Source: JACRLW01 sp050181465
GTDB lineage: Bacteria > Planctomycetota > UBA1135 > UBA2386
Direction of reading: 5' to 3'
DNA length: 39,149 bases
Assembly (NCBI GenBank): GCA_050181465.1
Contig: JBFXDD010000039.1
Location: 1 to 39,149, forward strand
Shown: positions 24,903 through 33,071 of the stretch, piece by piece
How positions within the stretch are numbered: the first letter of the stretch is position 1
How the letters are laid out: the number at the start of each line of letters is the position of its first letter
The notes under the pieces: generated by a model
Database searches by the model: none
Seen by the model: only the letters and a program-made list of their open reading frames with translations
Told to the model about the DNA's origin: nothing
Translations under genes and position numbers: made by a program

Positions 24903-25997
24903 TCAGTCGACGACGAGACCCGTCATCCGGAACGCCATCGTCATGTAGGAGAGGGCGAAGCTGAGGACGACGATGCCGATCAGGAGCTGCGCGATCGGTG
25001 CTGCCAAGACCGCAACCCGCTCGGCGGTGCGTTCGAGTCGCTGACGATAGATCGATGCGATGTCGTCGAGTGCGTCCGGAGCGCCGGTATGACCCGAGCA
25101 CGACTCCAGCAACCACGCGAGACTCGGTGAGATCAACCCACCGGCATCGATCGATTCGCTGAGTCCCATGCCGCTCTCCGCGCGCTGGGCCATGGTTTCC
25201 ACGCGATCTTTCACCGCAGCGTCGTCGGAGGCTGCGGCGGTCAGCCGAAGTGCCTTCGGCAGCGGCATTCGACGACGAAGCAGCAGACCCAGCGTCGCAC
25301 AGAATGACGCCTTGGCTGCGAAGAGTCGCATCGCACCGATCAGAGGAAGCGAGAAGCCGAGTGTTCGCGGTGAGCGACCCTCGTCGATCGGTTTGCGCAG
25401 GAAACTCCACAGCAAGCCGAGCACGACGGCCAGTCCCATCACTCCGAGCGCGGACTGCAGCGGGGTGTAATTCGATGCGTCCACCAGCGTCGCATTCTCC
25501 GTCGCGAGCATCTCGTTGGGTCGCACGAACAACACCAGGAGTGTGCCGATCACGACGACGAACCCCGCAGCGATCATCGGATAGGCGAGTGTTCGCCGCA
25601 TGCGTTCGACGATTCGCGCGCGCGTGCTCGCGTGGATCGCGATCTCTTCGAGGACTTCCGGCAGCGCGCCTCCGGAGGCGAGTCCGACCTCTACCAGCGC
25701 ACGGTACACCGGCGAGAAGTGCTTCTCCCGCCGCGCGTAAGCCTCCGCGAGCGGCACCCCACGTTCGATCTCGGCGGCCATCGCCGCCGCTTCGCGCGCC
25801 ATTGGGCCGCGTTCCAGATCGAACTGGAGGATTCGCAGTGCGCGCGGCAGCGGCACATTGGCGCGACAGAGATCGGCCAAGCCGCGGTGGAACAGCGCGA
25901 GATCGCCGCGCACGCCGCTGCGTTCGTGACCGACGGTCGGCGACGCTGCGGCGGTGGTGGTCGACCCGGGGGCCGGATCAGTGACTACCGAGGACAC
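24903..25997 (-). CDS. gspF: GspF-like inner-membrane protein (first of two)
   Basis: The 364-aa product is a clear GspF/PilC family member, the inner-membrane platform that links the ATPase to the pseudopilus. The typical features are FHRGLADLCRANVPLPRALRIL, then EVGLASGGALPEVLEEIA, TM1 at about 143-165 (YPMIAAGFVVVIGTLLVLFV), a second F domain with LGLLLRRRMPLPKALRLTA, and a final TM with the PIAQLLIGIVVLSFALSYMTMAF ending. It starts with GTG at 25997, inside the 3' end of the ATPase gene (20-base overlap), and is preceded by a strong Shine-Dalgarno sequence at 26001-26010. The N-terminal 30 residues are low-complexity. Confidence 0.92.
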   Translation of the reverse strand: MSSVVTDPAPGSTTTAAASPTVGHERSGVRGDLALFHRGLADLCRANVPLPRALRILQFDLERGPMAREAAAMAAEIERGVPLAEAYARREKHFSPVYRALVEVGLASGGALPEVLEEIAIHASTRARIVERMRRTLAYPMIAAGFVVVIGTLLVLFVRPNEMLATENATLVDASNYTPLQSALGVMGLAVVLGLLWSFLRKPIDEGRSPRTLGFSLPLIGAMRLFAAKASFCATLGLLLRRRMPLPKALRLTAAASDDAAVKDRVETMAQRAESGMGLSESIDAGGLISPSLAWLLESCSGHTGAPDALDDIASIYRQRLERTAERVAVLAAPIAQLLIGIVVLSFALSYMTMAFRMTGLVVD

Positions 25998-27093
25998 GCT
26001 CCACCTCCTTGTTCGTCGTGCGACCGTGCTTGATCAGGGATTGGGCGGATTCCCTCAGCGAGCGACCACCGGCCTCGTTGGCAGCGACCGTGAGATCGGA
26101 GCCGTCGCCGCGCGACAGCACGACCTTGCGCAGGTTCGATGTCATCGGGACCCATTCGGCGATCGGGATACGACCCTCGTAGCTGGACCCGCGACACTTG
26201 CTGCACTGCGAGTGATCGCCGTTGTCCGGCAACTCGTCGCAGGTCTTGCGCACCAGTCGCTGCGCGAGCACGCCGCGGACGGCAGTCGTGAGCACGAACG
26301 GTTCGATTCCCATCTCCAACAGTCTTGCGAACACCAGGGGTGCGGTGCCCGCGTGCACGGTGGACAACACGAGGTGCCCCGTGAGACCGGCTTCGAGCGC
26401 GATCTTCGCGGTCTCGCGATCGCGGATCTCGCCGACCAGGATGACCTCAGGATCCTGGCGCAGGATCGAGCGCAGCGCGCGCGCGAAGTCGAGTCCGGCG
26501 ACCGGATCGATCTGAGTCTGGGTGACTCCCTGCACGCGCCGTTCGATCGGGTCCTCGACCGTCATGATCGAGCGTTGCCGCTCACTCGAGACGAGGTGCC
26601 GGAGACAGGCATAGAGCGTCGTGGTCTTGCCGCTGCCGCTGGGACCGGTGACCAGGATGACGCCGTCCGGTTGATCGAGAGCGGCACGCAGCGAGTTCGA
26701 GACGACCGGCTCGAGACCGACGTCGTCGATCGTGCGCGGGCCGGCCTCCTTCGCATCGAATCGGATCGCGATCCGTTCGCCGAACACGGTCGGATACGTG
26801 GCGACGCGGATGTCGGTGGGTAGTCCGGTGCGGCTCGCCGTGATTCGGCCCTCTTGCGGAACGTCGGTGCGGTAGACCAGGAGGTCGGCGAGAGCCTTGA
26901 CGCGACCGACGAGGTGCTCGCGGATCTGTCCGGGCAGCGTCTCGAGCGGCTGGAGCACGCCATCACGACGCATGCGAACGTGGATGTTCTGCTCGTCTGG
27001 ATCGATGTGGAGGTCGCTCGCGCCGAGCTCCACCGCCGTGCGGAGCAAACGATCGACGACGGTGACGGCGGGGGCCTCGGGAGACTGCGGCAT
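25978..27093 (-). CDS. gspE: GspE/PilB-like secretion ATPase
   Basis: This is the cytoplasmic hexameric ATPase that powers pseudopilus assembly. The 371-aa product has the family motifs in order: SDLHIDP (26-32), Walker A GPSGSGKTT (150-158), Asp box TVEDPIE (178-184), Walker B VILVGEIRD (217-225) and His box HLVLSTVHAG (240-249). A zinc-like patch has only three Cys (one single Cys and CSKC), where most GspE proteins have two CxxC pairs. It is shorter than usual (about 500 aa) because it lacks the N-terminal domain that binds GspL. The start at 27093 (MPQSPEAP) is chosen; an open upstream frame to 27147 adds only odd residues. It is the first gene of the secretion cluster. Confidence 0.94.
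   Translation of the reverse strand: MPQSPEAPAVTVVDRLLRTAVELGASDLHIDPDEQNIHVRMRRDGVLQPLETLPGQIREHLVGRVKALADLLVYRTDVPQEGRITASRTGLPTDIRVATYPTVFGERIAIRFDAKEAGPRTIDDVGLEPVVSNSLRAALDQPDGVILVTGPSGSGKTTTLYACLRHLVSSERQRSIMTVEDPIERRVQGVTQTQIDPVAGLDFARALRSILRQDPEVILVGEIRDRETAKIALEAGLTGHLVLSTVHAGTAPLVFARLLEMGIEPFVLTTAVRGVLAQRLVRKTCDELPDNGDHSQCSKCRGSSYEGRIPIAEWVPMTSNLRKVVLSRGDGSDLTVAANEAGGRSLRESAQSLIKHGRTTNKEVERVLGSH
26001..26010 (-). promoter_or_regulatory. Strong Shine-Dalgarno site for the first gspF-like gene
   Basis: On the minus strand these bases read AAGGAGGTGG and lie 3 bases upstream of the GTG at 25997, with the core GGAGG about 7 bases from it. They lie inside the end of the ATPase gene. This strong site supports GTG as the start and efficient reinitiation. 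Confidence 0.75.
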
Positions 27094-27232
27094 GAGAGGG
27101 ATCCGGTGGGAGGGTGCGCCCATCGCACCCCACCGTGCCCGTCCCATCGGCTGTTGCGCCGCCTCGGCTTGAATTGAGAAAAGCGGCGGCGATCTGTTCA
27201 GCCTGGCCCGGACTGTGCGCGAACGGCGCCGG

Positions 27233-27259
27233 CCGATGTCCCGGCATGCCCGGCATCGG
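27233..27259 (-). terminator. GC-rich dyad between HEAT/vWA gene and gspE
   Basis: CCGATG (27233-27238) and CATCGG (27254-27259) form a perfect 6-bp outer stem around a GC-rich core containing the self-complementary GGCATGCC. It lies 34 bases after the stop of the HEAT/vWA gene on the minus strand. It may terminate that transcript and so separate it from the secretion operon, but there is no T-run. Confidence 0.3.
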
Positions 27260-27292
27260 ACCCGCGTTCATCGACGGTCCGACGCTCCGGGA

Positions 27293-29014
27293 TCAGTCCA
27301 CGTGCACGTGCCGTCCGCCGTTCTCCTCGGCCAGCAGGCGAAGGAAGTCGGTGTCGTTGCGGTCGCCGAAGGTCACGCTGTGGATGGTCAGCCGCTTGAG
27401 TCGGTTCGATTCGCGCACGCGGCGGCGGATCTCGTCCTTGTCGGTGACCTTGCCGTAGCTCGGCGCACCGTCGCTGAGCACGTACACCGTGTCGAAGCCC
27501 AGGGCGTAGTGCTTGTCGGTCAGGCCGCGGCCGGCGAAGCCGATCGCGAGCTCGAGCGCGTCGTGGAGATTGGTCGGGCCGCGAGGAGCGAGATTGTCGA
27601 GGAAACTGCCCAGGAGCTCGTCTCGAGTGTTGTCGTCGAGCCGCACGAGTTCGGGATAGCCTTCGCGCGTCGGTCGCCAAACCCGCACCTCATCGCTGAA
27701 GACCACGATGTTGAAGTAGGAGCCGTCGGGAAGCGACGTGACGATCTTCTTCATCTCGTCCACGACGAGCCGAGCTTTCGTGGTCTTGGTCCCCGCGCCG
27801 GTGGAAGTCGTGCCGGTCTCGAGCGTGATCGGTTCATCCATCGAACCGGAGAAATCGACGACGAACAGCACACGATCCGACTCGATGCGGAGCGCAAAGA
27901 ACTTCTCGTAGCGGTCGTCCTTCCCGGCAGCACGTCGCTTCTCCGCCTCCTCCGGCGTGACCAGGCGCATCGACGCACCTTCGCGCTTCCAGAAATCGCG
28001 CCAGTGCTGTGCATTCCCGATCGCGACGCTCTGCCCGGTGAGCTGCTCGAGCACGCCGTGGATGCGCATGTCCATCGCCCAGGGATCCTTCTTGCGATCG
28101 AGTTCCGCGGCATAGCCGTCGATCAGCGCCGGAATCGCCGCCTTGCAACGCAACTGCGCAAGCGCGTGACAGGCTGCGGCACGGACCTGCCACACCTTGT
28201 CGCGAACGAGCAGGCGTTCGAGTGCTTCGATCGCGCGATCGCGATACGCCACCGTCTCGGCGCTCACCTCGCGGTCGCGGGTCTCGTCGGTGTGTTCGCG
28301 CAATGCGCCGCCGAGCGCATTGGCCGCGGCGATGCGGACGTCGGGATCGGCGTCACCCACCATCTTCACGAAGGTGTCGGTGAGCGACATCTCGCCGCTG
28401 TCGGCCAGAACGTCCAGCGCGCGCAGGCGCAGCTTGGGCGGCATTCGCGAGGTCGCTTGCAGCAGCGCCATCTGCGCCGCGACGTTCTTGCGCGCCCCGA
28501 GGACCTGCAGCGCCGCGTCGGCCGCGCGCCGGTCGGCGTCACCGTTCTCATCGGCGTCGCGCAGCTTCTTGCTCTCGATCTTGCCGATGAGCCAGCCGTC
28601 GAGGCCCGGCAGCGTCATCTGTGCGATGTGGCCGCGAGCGATCGCGCGGATGCGCCACGGCTGCAGCTCGGCGCGGAAATCGATGTTGTCCGTCGATGAC
28701 CGCTCGCCTGGCGCGCGCGGATCCACCATCGCGGCTTCGAACAACTTCTGTAGGGCAGGTTGACTGTTCCAGGCCGCGAGTTTCGCCATCAGCGCGCTCG
28801 CCTGATCGAGTGCCGCCTGGTCGATCTGCAACTCGTGCATCATTCGGATCCGACCGACGCGATAGTCGTCGAGCCAAGACTGGAACGACGTCAGATCAGC
28901 GAGGCTCGGATCCGGAGCTGCGGGCGGTTCCGCTTTCTTCTGCGCGGCGACCGCTGTGATCACAGTGATCGAGGCGAGAGCGACGAGCAAGGTCCGCGAC
29001 ACGATTCGAAGCAT
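27293..29014 (-). CDS. Exported HEAT-repeat and von Willebrand A domain protein
   Basis: The 573-aa product has a signal peptide (MLRIVSRTLLVALASITVITAVAAQ). Residues of about 120-300 form HEAT-like helical repeats (for example DVLADSGEMSLTDTFVKMV, DPDVRIAAANALGGAL, WQVRAAACHALAQL, AAIPALIDGY). The vWA domain follows in about 375-573, with the metal-ion-dependent adhesion site DFSGSM (DxSxS) and the third-loop SDGAPSYGK. The combination suggests a scaffold for protein binding in the periplasm or on the surface. HEAT+vWA proteins of this style are common in Planctomycetota and related groups, without proven function. The start is the ATG at 29014; an in-frame TTG at 29023 is the only close alternative. 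It is divergent from BirA and lies upstream of the secretion operon on the same strand. Confidence 0.88.
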   Translation of the reverse strand: MLRIVSRTLLVALASITVITAVAAQKKAEPPAAPDPSLADLTSFQSWLDDYRVGRIRMMHELQIDQAALDQASALMAKLAAWNSQPALQKLFEAAMVDPRAPGERSSTDNIDFRAELQPWRIRAIARGHIAQMTLPGLDGWLIGKIESKKLRDADENGDADRRAADAALQVLGARKNVAAQMALLQATSRMPPKLRLRALDVLADSGEMSLTDTFVKMVGDADPDVRIAAANALGGALREHTDETRDREVSAETVAYRDRAIEALERLLVRDKVWQVRAAACHALAQLRCKAAIPALIDGYAAELDRKKDPWAMDMRIHGVLEQLTGQSVAIGNAQHWRDFWKREGASMRLVTPEEAEKRRAAGKDDRYEKFFALRIESDRVLFVVDFSGSMDEPITLETGTTSTGAGTKTTKARLVVDEMKKIVTSLPDGSYFNIVVFSDEVRVWRPTREGYPELVRLDDNTRDELLGSFLDNLAPRGPTNLHDALELAIGFAGRGLTDKHYALGFDTVYVLSDGAPSYGKVTDKDEIRRRVRESNRLKRLTIHSVTFGDRNDTDFLRLLAEENGGRHVHVD

Positions 29015-29123
29015 CGCCGCCAAGGATAGCCGCTTCTCGGCGGGCGCTGAGGTCCTCGCAGGAAACGTATGGTGGTCTTGGAGCCGAGGTCACGGAAGAT
29101 GGCCCGCCCTCTCCAGTCGACCC

Positions 29124-29870
29124 ATGAACGATTCGGAACTGCAGCAGCGCCTGTCGGCAACTACCCGCTTCGGGCGGCTCCTACACCTCTCGAGTTGCAG
29201 TTCGACGCAGGACATCGCGGCGAGTGAGCCGCTCGGCGATGTCGTGGTCTGGGCCGACGCCCAGGACGCCGGTCGCGGGCGCAAGGGCCGGGTCTGGCAC
29301 GGCGCTCCGGGCAAGGACGTCGAGGTCACGTTCCGCGCGCGCGTGCCGGCGACCGATCGTCCGGCGCGGCTGGCGCCGGTGCTGTCGACCGGGATCGTGC
29401 TCGCGCTCGAGTCGCTGCTCTGCGAATCGCTCGTCTTCGACTGGCCCAACGATGTGATGCATCGCGGCAGGAAGCTCGCGGGGATCCTGATCGATGCGGA
29501 GGGCGGTCGCGAGCTGGGGCTGTTGATCGGTGTCGGAGTGAACGTCAATCGAACGAGTTTCCCGCCCGAACTGCTCGAGCGCGCGACGTCGCTCGCGCTC
29601 GGTAGCGGCCGCATGATCGATCGTGAGGACGTGGTCCTTCGGTTGGCGCAATCGATCGACGAGTCGTTGCGCGCGCTCGCTGAGGATCGACTCCAAGAGA
29701 TCGGATCGATGTTCCGGAGCCGGCTCGGCCTCGTCGATCGTCGCGTGCGCGCCGTACTCGTCACCGGCGAGGTCCTCGAGGGCGAGCTCGAACATCTCGA
29801 TCTCGACGACCTGCGCATCCGCGGTCGCACCGTGTCGCTCGCGCTGATCGAGTCGCTGTCTCGAGCTTGA
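29124..29870 (+). CDS. birA: Biotin--[acetyl-CoA-carboxylase] ligase
   Basis: The 248-aa enzyme activates biotin with ATP and attaches it to the biotin carrier protein of carboxylases in the cytoplasm. The biotinyl-AMP loop GRGRKGR (50-56) is exact, followed by FDWPNDVMHRGRKLAGIL, where WPND and the catalytic Lys are conserved, and GVGVNVNR. A small C-terminal SH3-like domain (about 205-248) closes it. The N-terminal DNA-binding domain of E. coli BirA is absent, so it is a group I ligase and not a repressor. The start at 29124 (MNDSELQQRL) gives a proper family N-terminus. It is divergent from the HEAT/vWA gene and convergent with the Fic-like gene, 9 bases away. Confidence 0.95.
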   Translation: MNDSELQQRLSATTRFGRLLHLSSCSSTQDIAASEPLGDVVVWADAQDAGRGRKGRVWHGAPGKDVEVTFRARVPATDRPARLAPVLSTGIVLALESLLCESLVFDWPNDVMHRGRKLAGILIDAEGGRELGLLIGVGVNVNRTSFPPELLERATSLALGSGRMIDREDVVLRLAQSIDESLRALAEDRLQEIGSMFRSRLGLVDRRVRAVLVTGEVLEGELEHLDLDDLRIRGRTVSLALIESLSRA

Positions 29871-29879
29871 CCCCTGGCC

Positions 29880-30671
29880 TCAGCTTCGCACGGTGCGGAG
29901 CTGTACCTGATCGAGCAGACGTAGCTCCATGGGAACCATCCGCAGCGGACATCGACCGCGGACCATGCGTTCGAGGCGTTGGCGGTCGCCGTGTTCCAAG
30001 GTGAGCAGCGGGTAGCCGTGCGCGCGCGTCCAAGTCGCGAAGGCGATCACTCCGAAGCTCAGGTTGAGGTCGGGGAACGGCGCGATGCGGGCGAAGCGCC
30101 ACAGGAGCCGGAAGCCTTGGCGCACCGGGTGCAAGTCGGCGAATACTGCTGGGTCGTCGCCGAACGACTGACCCGAGTGGAACGCGTCGATGCGTGACTC
30201 GAGGTCGTCGGGACGCGGGTAGCTGACGCCCGGAATCGAGTCCCACGGTTCGTCGCGTCGCAGCACGTTGTTGCGGAATCGGCCGACGAGTTCGGTTGCG
30301 CGACGGAACTGGTCGACCAACCACCAACCGTCGGGCATTCCGCCTACGAGCGCGCGTCGCTCGGCGTCCGCCAGTACCCGCGCGAGCCCCGCCACCAGCT
30401 TGTGTTCTTGGTGATCTGGCCGAAAGCGGCACGTGCCGCCGGCCAGGATCTGCCGCACTTCGTCAGCGGTGACTCGAAGTCCGCGAAGCGACAGAACGCC
30501 TGCGATCCAGGCCTGCCGCGTCGCATCCTCGGTCACGATGCGCAGTCCGTGCGGCCCTGCACTGCCGGCGTTATCGTTCGTAGCGAGCGAGCCCACAGCC
30601 TGGCTCGCGAGAGCCAGATCCAGACGCTCGAGGACCGTCAGTTGCGGCGTTCCCTGGGTGTCGGAGTCCAC
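29880..30671 (-). CDS. Fic-domain-like protein with degenerate active site
   Basis: Fic proteins transfer AMP or related groups using the motif HPFx(D/E)GNGR. In the expected place, after a helix with LHPVRQGFRLLWRFARI, this protein has APFPDLNLS (A197-S205). The catalytic His is thus Ala, and the glycines and Arg of the phosphate loop are lost. The surrounding sequence is Fic-like: LVGRFRNNVLRRDEPWDSIPGVSYPRPDDLESRIDAF and, after the motif, FATWTRAHGYPLLTL. An N-terminal stretch (SLRGLRVTADEVRQIL) resembles the inhibitory-helix region but without its Glu. It is probably inactive and may be a binding protein. Start at GTG 30671 (263 aa) is chosen because longer starts overlap the divergent AsmA-like gene. 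The assignment is by eye and needs a profile search. Confidence 0.65.
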   Translation of the reverse strand: MDSDTQGTPQLTVLERLDLALASQAVGSLATNDNAGSAGPHGLRIVTEDATRQAWIAGVLSLRGLRVTADEVRQILAGGTCRFRPDHQEHKLVAGLARVLADAERRALVGGMPDGWWLVDQFRRATELVGRFRNNVLRRDEPWDSIPGVSYPRPDDLESRIDAFHSGQSFGDDPAVFADLHPVRQGFRLLWRFARIAPFPDLNLSFGVIAFATWTRAHGYPLLTLEHGDRQRLERMVRGRCPLRMVPMELRLLDQVQLRTVRS

Positions 30672-30702
30672 AACTGTTCTTCGGTAGCTCAGAGGCCCCG
30701 GC

Positions 30703-33048
30703 GTGACATCGATCTCGGACGTATCCAAAGCCCCGTTGCCACGGAAGCCATCGCGCCTCCGCAGCATCTTCAAAGTCGTTCTCGTGCTGCTCGCGCTGGT
30801 CGTGGCTCTGGTGTTGGCCCTTCCGACCATCCTGTCGATGGGTTGGATGCGCTCGCGGATCGAGCGCGAGATGAGTCAGAACCTCGGCTCCGCCGTTCAT
30901 CTTGGCGGGGTCTCGCTGGGTTGGCTGAGCGGAGTGTCGATCGACGACCTGAGAGTGGCGAACCCCACCGGCTTCAGCGCGACCGACGATCTGTTCGCGA
31001 TGAAGAGCCTCCGCGGGGACGCGAGCTTCGCCGATCTGCTGCGCGGCCGATTCGGCATCGAGGGCAGCATCGAGGGCCTCGCTCTGCGGGTGGTGCAGCG
31101 CGCCGACGGGACCACCAACATCGGTTCCCTGCTGGGCGTGAAGGCTGGCGGTCCGAGTGATCCGAAGTCGAATCCCGACAGCGGGTCCGGCCCGTCGGAC
31201 CAGGCGACGGGGATCAGCGATCTGGCCGATCTCCGATTGGACCTGCAACTTCGCGACGCGCTCATCGAGGTCAGCCACGAAGTCAACGGCGTGCTCGAAC
31301 GACTCGAGCACGTGGAAGCCAAGCTCAGCAAGAGCTACGGCGACAACGTCATCCGGCTCACGTTCGCCTGCGATCTGACCCGACCTTCGGGCGGCACGCC
31401 GGGTCGACTCGAGTTCTCGCTCGATGCCGATGCCGATCCGACCAAGCCAATCGCCGGCGGCTTGCGAGCCAAGGACCTCGACCTCGCGCGCTACCGACCG
31501 ATTCTTGCGACGTTCCTGCCCGCCGATCAGATCGAGGCCTTCGAAGGGGTCGTCGCCGCGAACACCACGATCAGCGGCCGTCGCGATCAGGAGATCGTGG
31601 TGAACGGCTCGATCGAGATCGAGAAGCCGCGCATCGCCGGGCAGCTCGTCGGCGGGCTCGATCTCGGTGCCGACGTGTGGCGCATCGAACCCGGCACTGC
31701 GATCGCCATGGATGCTGCTGGCAAGCCGAAGGGGATCGACGTCGCCCGATTCGCCGTGGACCTCGGATTCTGCAAGCTGCGCGGACTGCCCACCGAGCCC
31801 TCGTCACCGGGTGCGCTCGGAATCGGCTTCGACTTCGACGTCGACGCGCTTGCGGCACGCGGCGGCGACATGCTCGCGGCGTTGAAAGGCAGCGGCACTC
31901 GGGTTCAAGGTTCCGTCCGGCTGCCGGCGGTCGACAAGCTCGGCACGGCAGAGATCGCGAGCCTCGTGAAGGAGATCGGTGTCGAGGCGACCGCGCTGGT
32001 GAAGTCGCTTCCGATCGGCGGCCAAGAGTTGGGCGGCGTGAACGCGAAACTGGGCATGAGCGGCGGCACTCTCGCACTGGAAGTCCAGTCGGGTACCTAC
32101 GGGGGTGGTCCGCTCGCTCTCCGCGCTACGGTCGGCGCAGCGGATTTCGAGAGGCTTCCGATCGAAGCATCCATCGAAGTCGACGGTGCGCGCATTGGCG
32201 CACAGGCCATCGAAGCCCTGCAGTATGTGTTCCCCCTCGCGGCGGGCGCGTCTGCGGCGGGCGCACCCGGAGCCCCGGTCGGGCTGGATGGGAAGTTTGG
32301 TCTGAAGCTGGCCTTGCGCGGCGATGCGATGCCGAAGGCGGGCGTCGACACCCTGACTTGGCTGAGCGGATTCAGCGGCAAGGGCAGCATCGGGATCGCC
32401 GAGGGCAAGCTCAGACCAGCCGCCGGATTGCAGTCGATCCTGCAGTTGGCGGGCGGGGCGAGCGAACTCGGCTTCAAAGACTTCGCAAGTGAGTTCAGCA
32501 TCGCGAAGGGCTTCGTGGAGTCCCTCGGCGGGAAGCTCGAGGCCGCGGGCCAGAGCTACGGCCTGCTCGGCAAGACCGGGTTCGACGGCAAGCTCGACTG
32601 GAGCGTCGATGTCCGCAATCTGCTCGCGTCGCGAAAGGACGGCAAGCGCGTGCTCGAGTTGATCGGTAGCACGCCGATCGACGCGGCGCTCGGCGGCACA
32701 CTCGATGCGCCCAGTCTCGTCATGCCGAAGATCGACGAGATCGTGAAGACCGCACTCGAGAAGGCCGTGAAGGACGGTGCGAAGAACCTGCTCGAAGGCG
32801 AGGGCAAAGGTCTGCTCGACTCCGTGCTCGGCGGACGAAAGAAGGAAACTGCGACCGGCGGCAGCGGCGGCGACACCTCGCCGTCCGTGCTGGATCAGAT
32901 TCTGCAAGGCGGCGGCAAGTTGCCAGGCAAGGATGCGCCGCCGCCGAATCGTCGCCCGGATCCGGTAGGAGACATGCTCCGCGAGGTGATGGAGCGGCAA
33001 CGGCGCGAGGCGGAAGCCAAGAAGCGCGATGGCGGCTCGCCGCGCTGA
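30703..33048 (+). CDS. AsmA/DUF748-family inner-membrane protein
   Basis: The 781-aa product has a short cytoplasmic N-terminus, one TM helix (about 21-46: IFKVVLVLLALVVALVLALP) and a long periplasmic part with the repeated beta-strand character of AsmA-like proteins (for example LGGVSLGWLSGVSIDDLRVANPTGF, the usual entry of the family). These proteins form bridge-like grooves thought to move phospholipid between the membranes. A coiled or repeat region follows, and the C-terminal 80 residues are low-complexity (Gly/Pro/Arg, ending RRPDPVGDMLREVMERQRREAEAKKRDGG). It starts with GTG at 30703, as the nearest ATG (30838) falls inside or after the TM. It is divergent from the Fic-like gene and convergent with the histidine kinase. 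Confidence 0.85.
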   Translation: MTSISDVSKAPLPRKPSRLRSIFKVVLVLLALVVALVLALPTILSMGWMRSRIEREMSQNLGSAVHLGGVSLGWLSGVSIDDLRVANPTGFSATDDLFAMKSLRGDASFADLLRGRFGIEGSIEGLALRVVQRADGTTNIGSLLGVKAGGPSDPKSNPDSGSGPSDQATGISDLADLRLDLQLRDALIEVSHEVNGVLERLEHVEAKLSKSYGDNVIRLTFACDLTRPSGGTPGRLEFSLDADADPTKPIAGGLRAKDLDLARYRPILATFLPADQIEAFEGVVAANTTISGRRDQEIVVNGSIEIEKPRIAGQLVGGLDLGADVWRIEPGTAIAMDAAGKPKGIDVARFAVDLGFCKLRGLPTEPSSPGALGIGFDFDVDALAARGGDMLAALKGSGTRVQGSVRLPAVDKLGTAEIASLVKEIGVEATALVKSLPIGGQELGGVNAKLGMSGGTLALEVQSGTYGGGPLALRATVGAADFERLPIEASIEVDGARIGAQAIEALQYVFPLAAGASAAGAPGAPVGLDGKFGLKLALRGDAMPKAGVDTLTWLSGFSGKGSIGIAEGKLRPAAGLQSILQLAGGASELGFKDFASEFSIAKGFVESLGGKLEAAGQSYGLLGKTGFDGKLDWSVDVRNLLASRKDGKRVLELIGSTPIDAALGGTLDAPSLVMPKIDEIVKTALEKAVKDGAKNLLEGEGKGLLDSVLGGRKKETATGGSGGDTSPSVLDQILQGGGKLPGKDAPPPNRRPDPVGDMLREVMERQRREAEAKKRDGGSPR

Positions 33049-33071
33049 GAGTGACGCCGACCGCGACGGAC

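Noticed and set aside
27215..28699. Open frame of 494 codons on the plus strand
   Set aside because: It is antisense to the HEAT+vWA gene, with Arg/His/Asp-rich composition and no domain; the minus strand has a signal peptide and a MIDAS motif.
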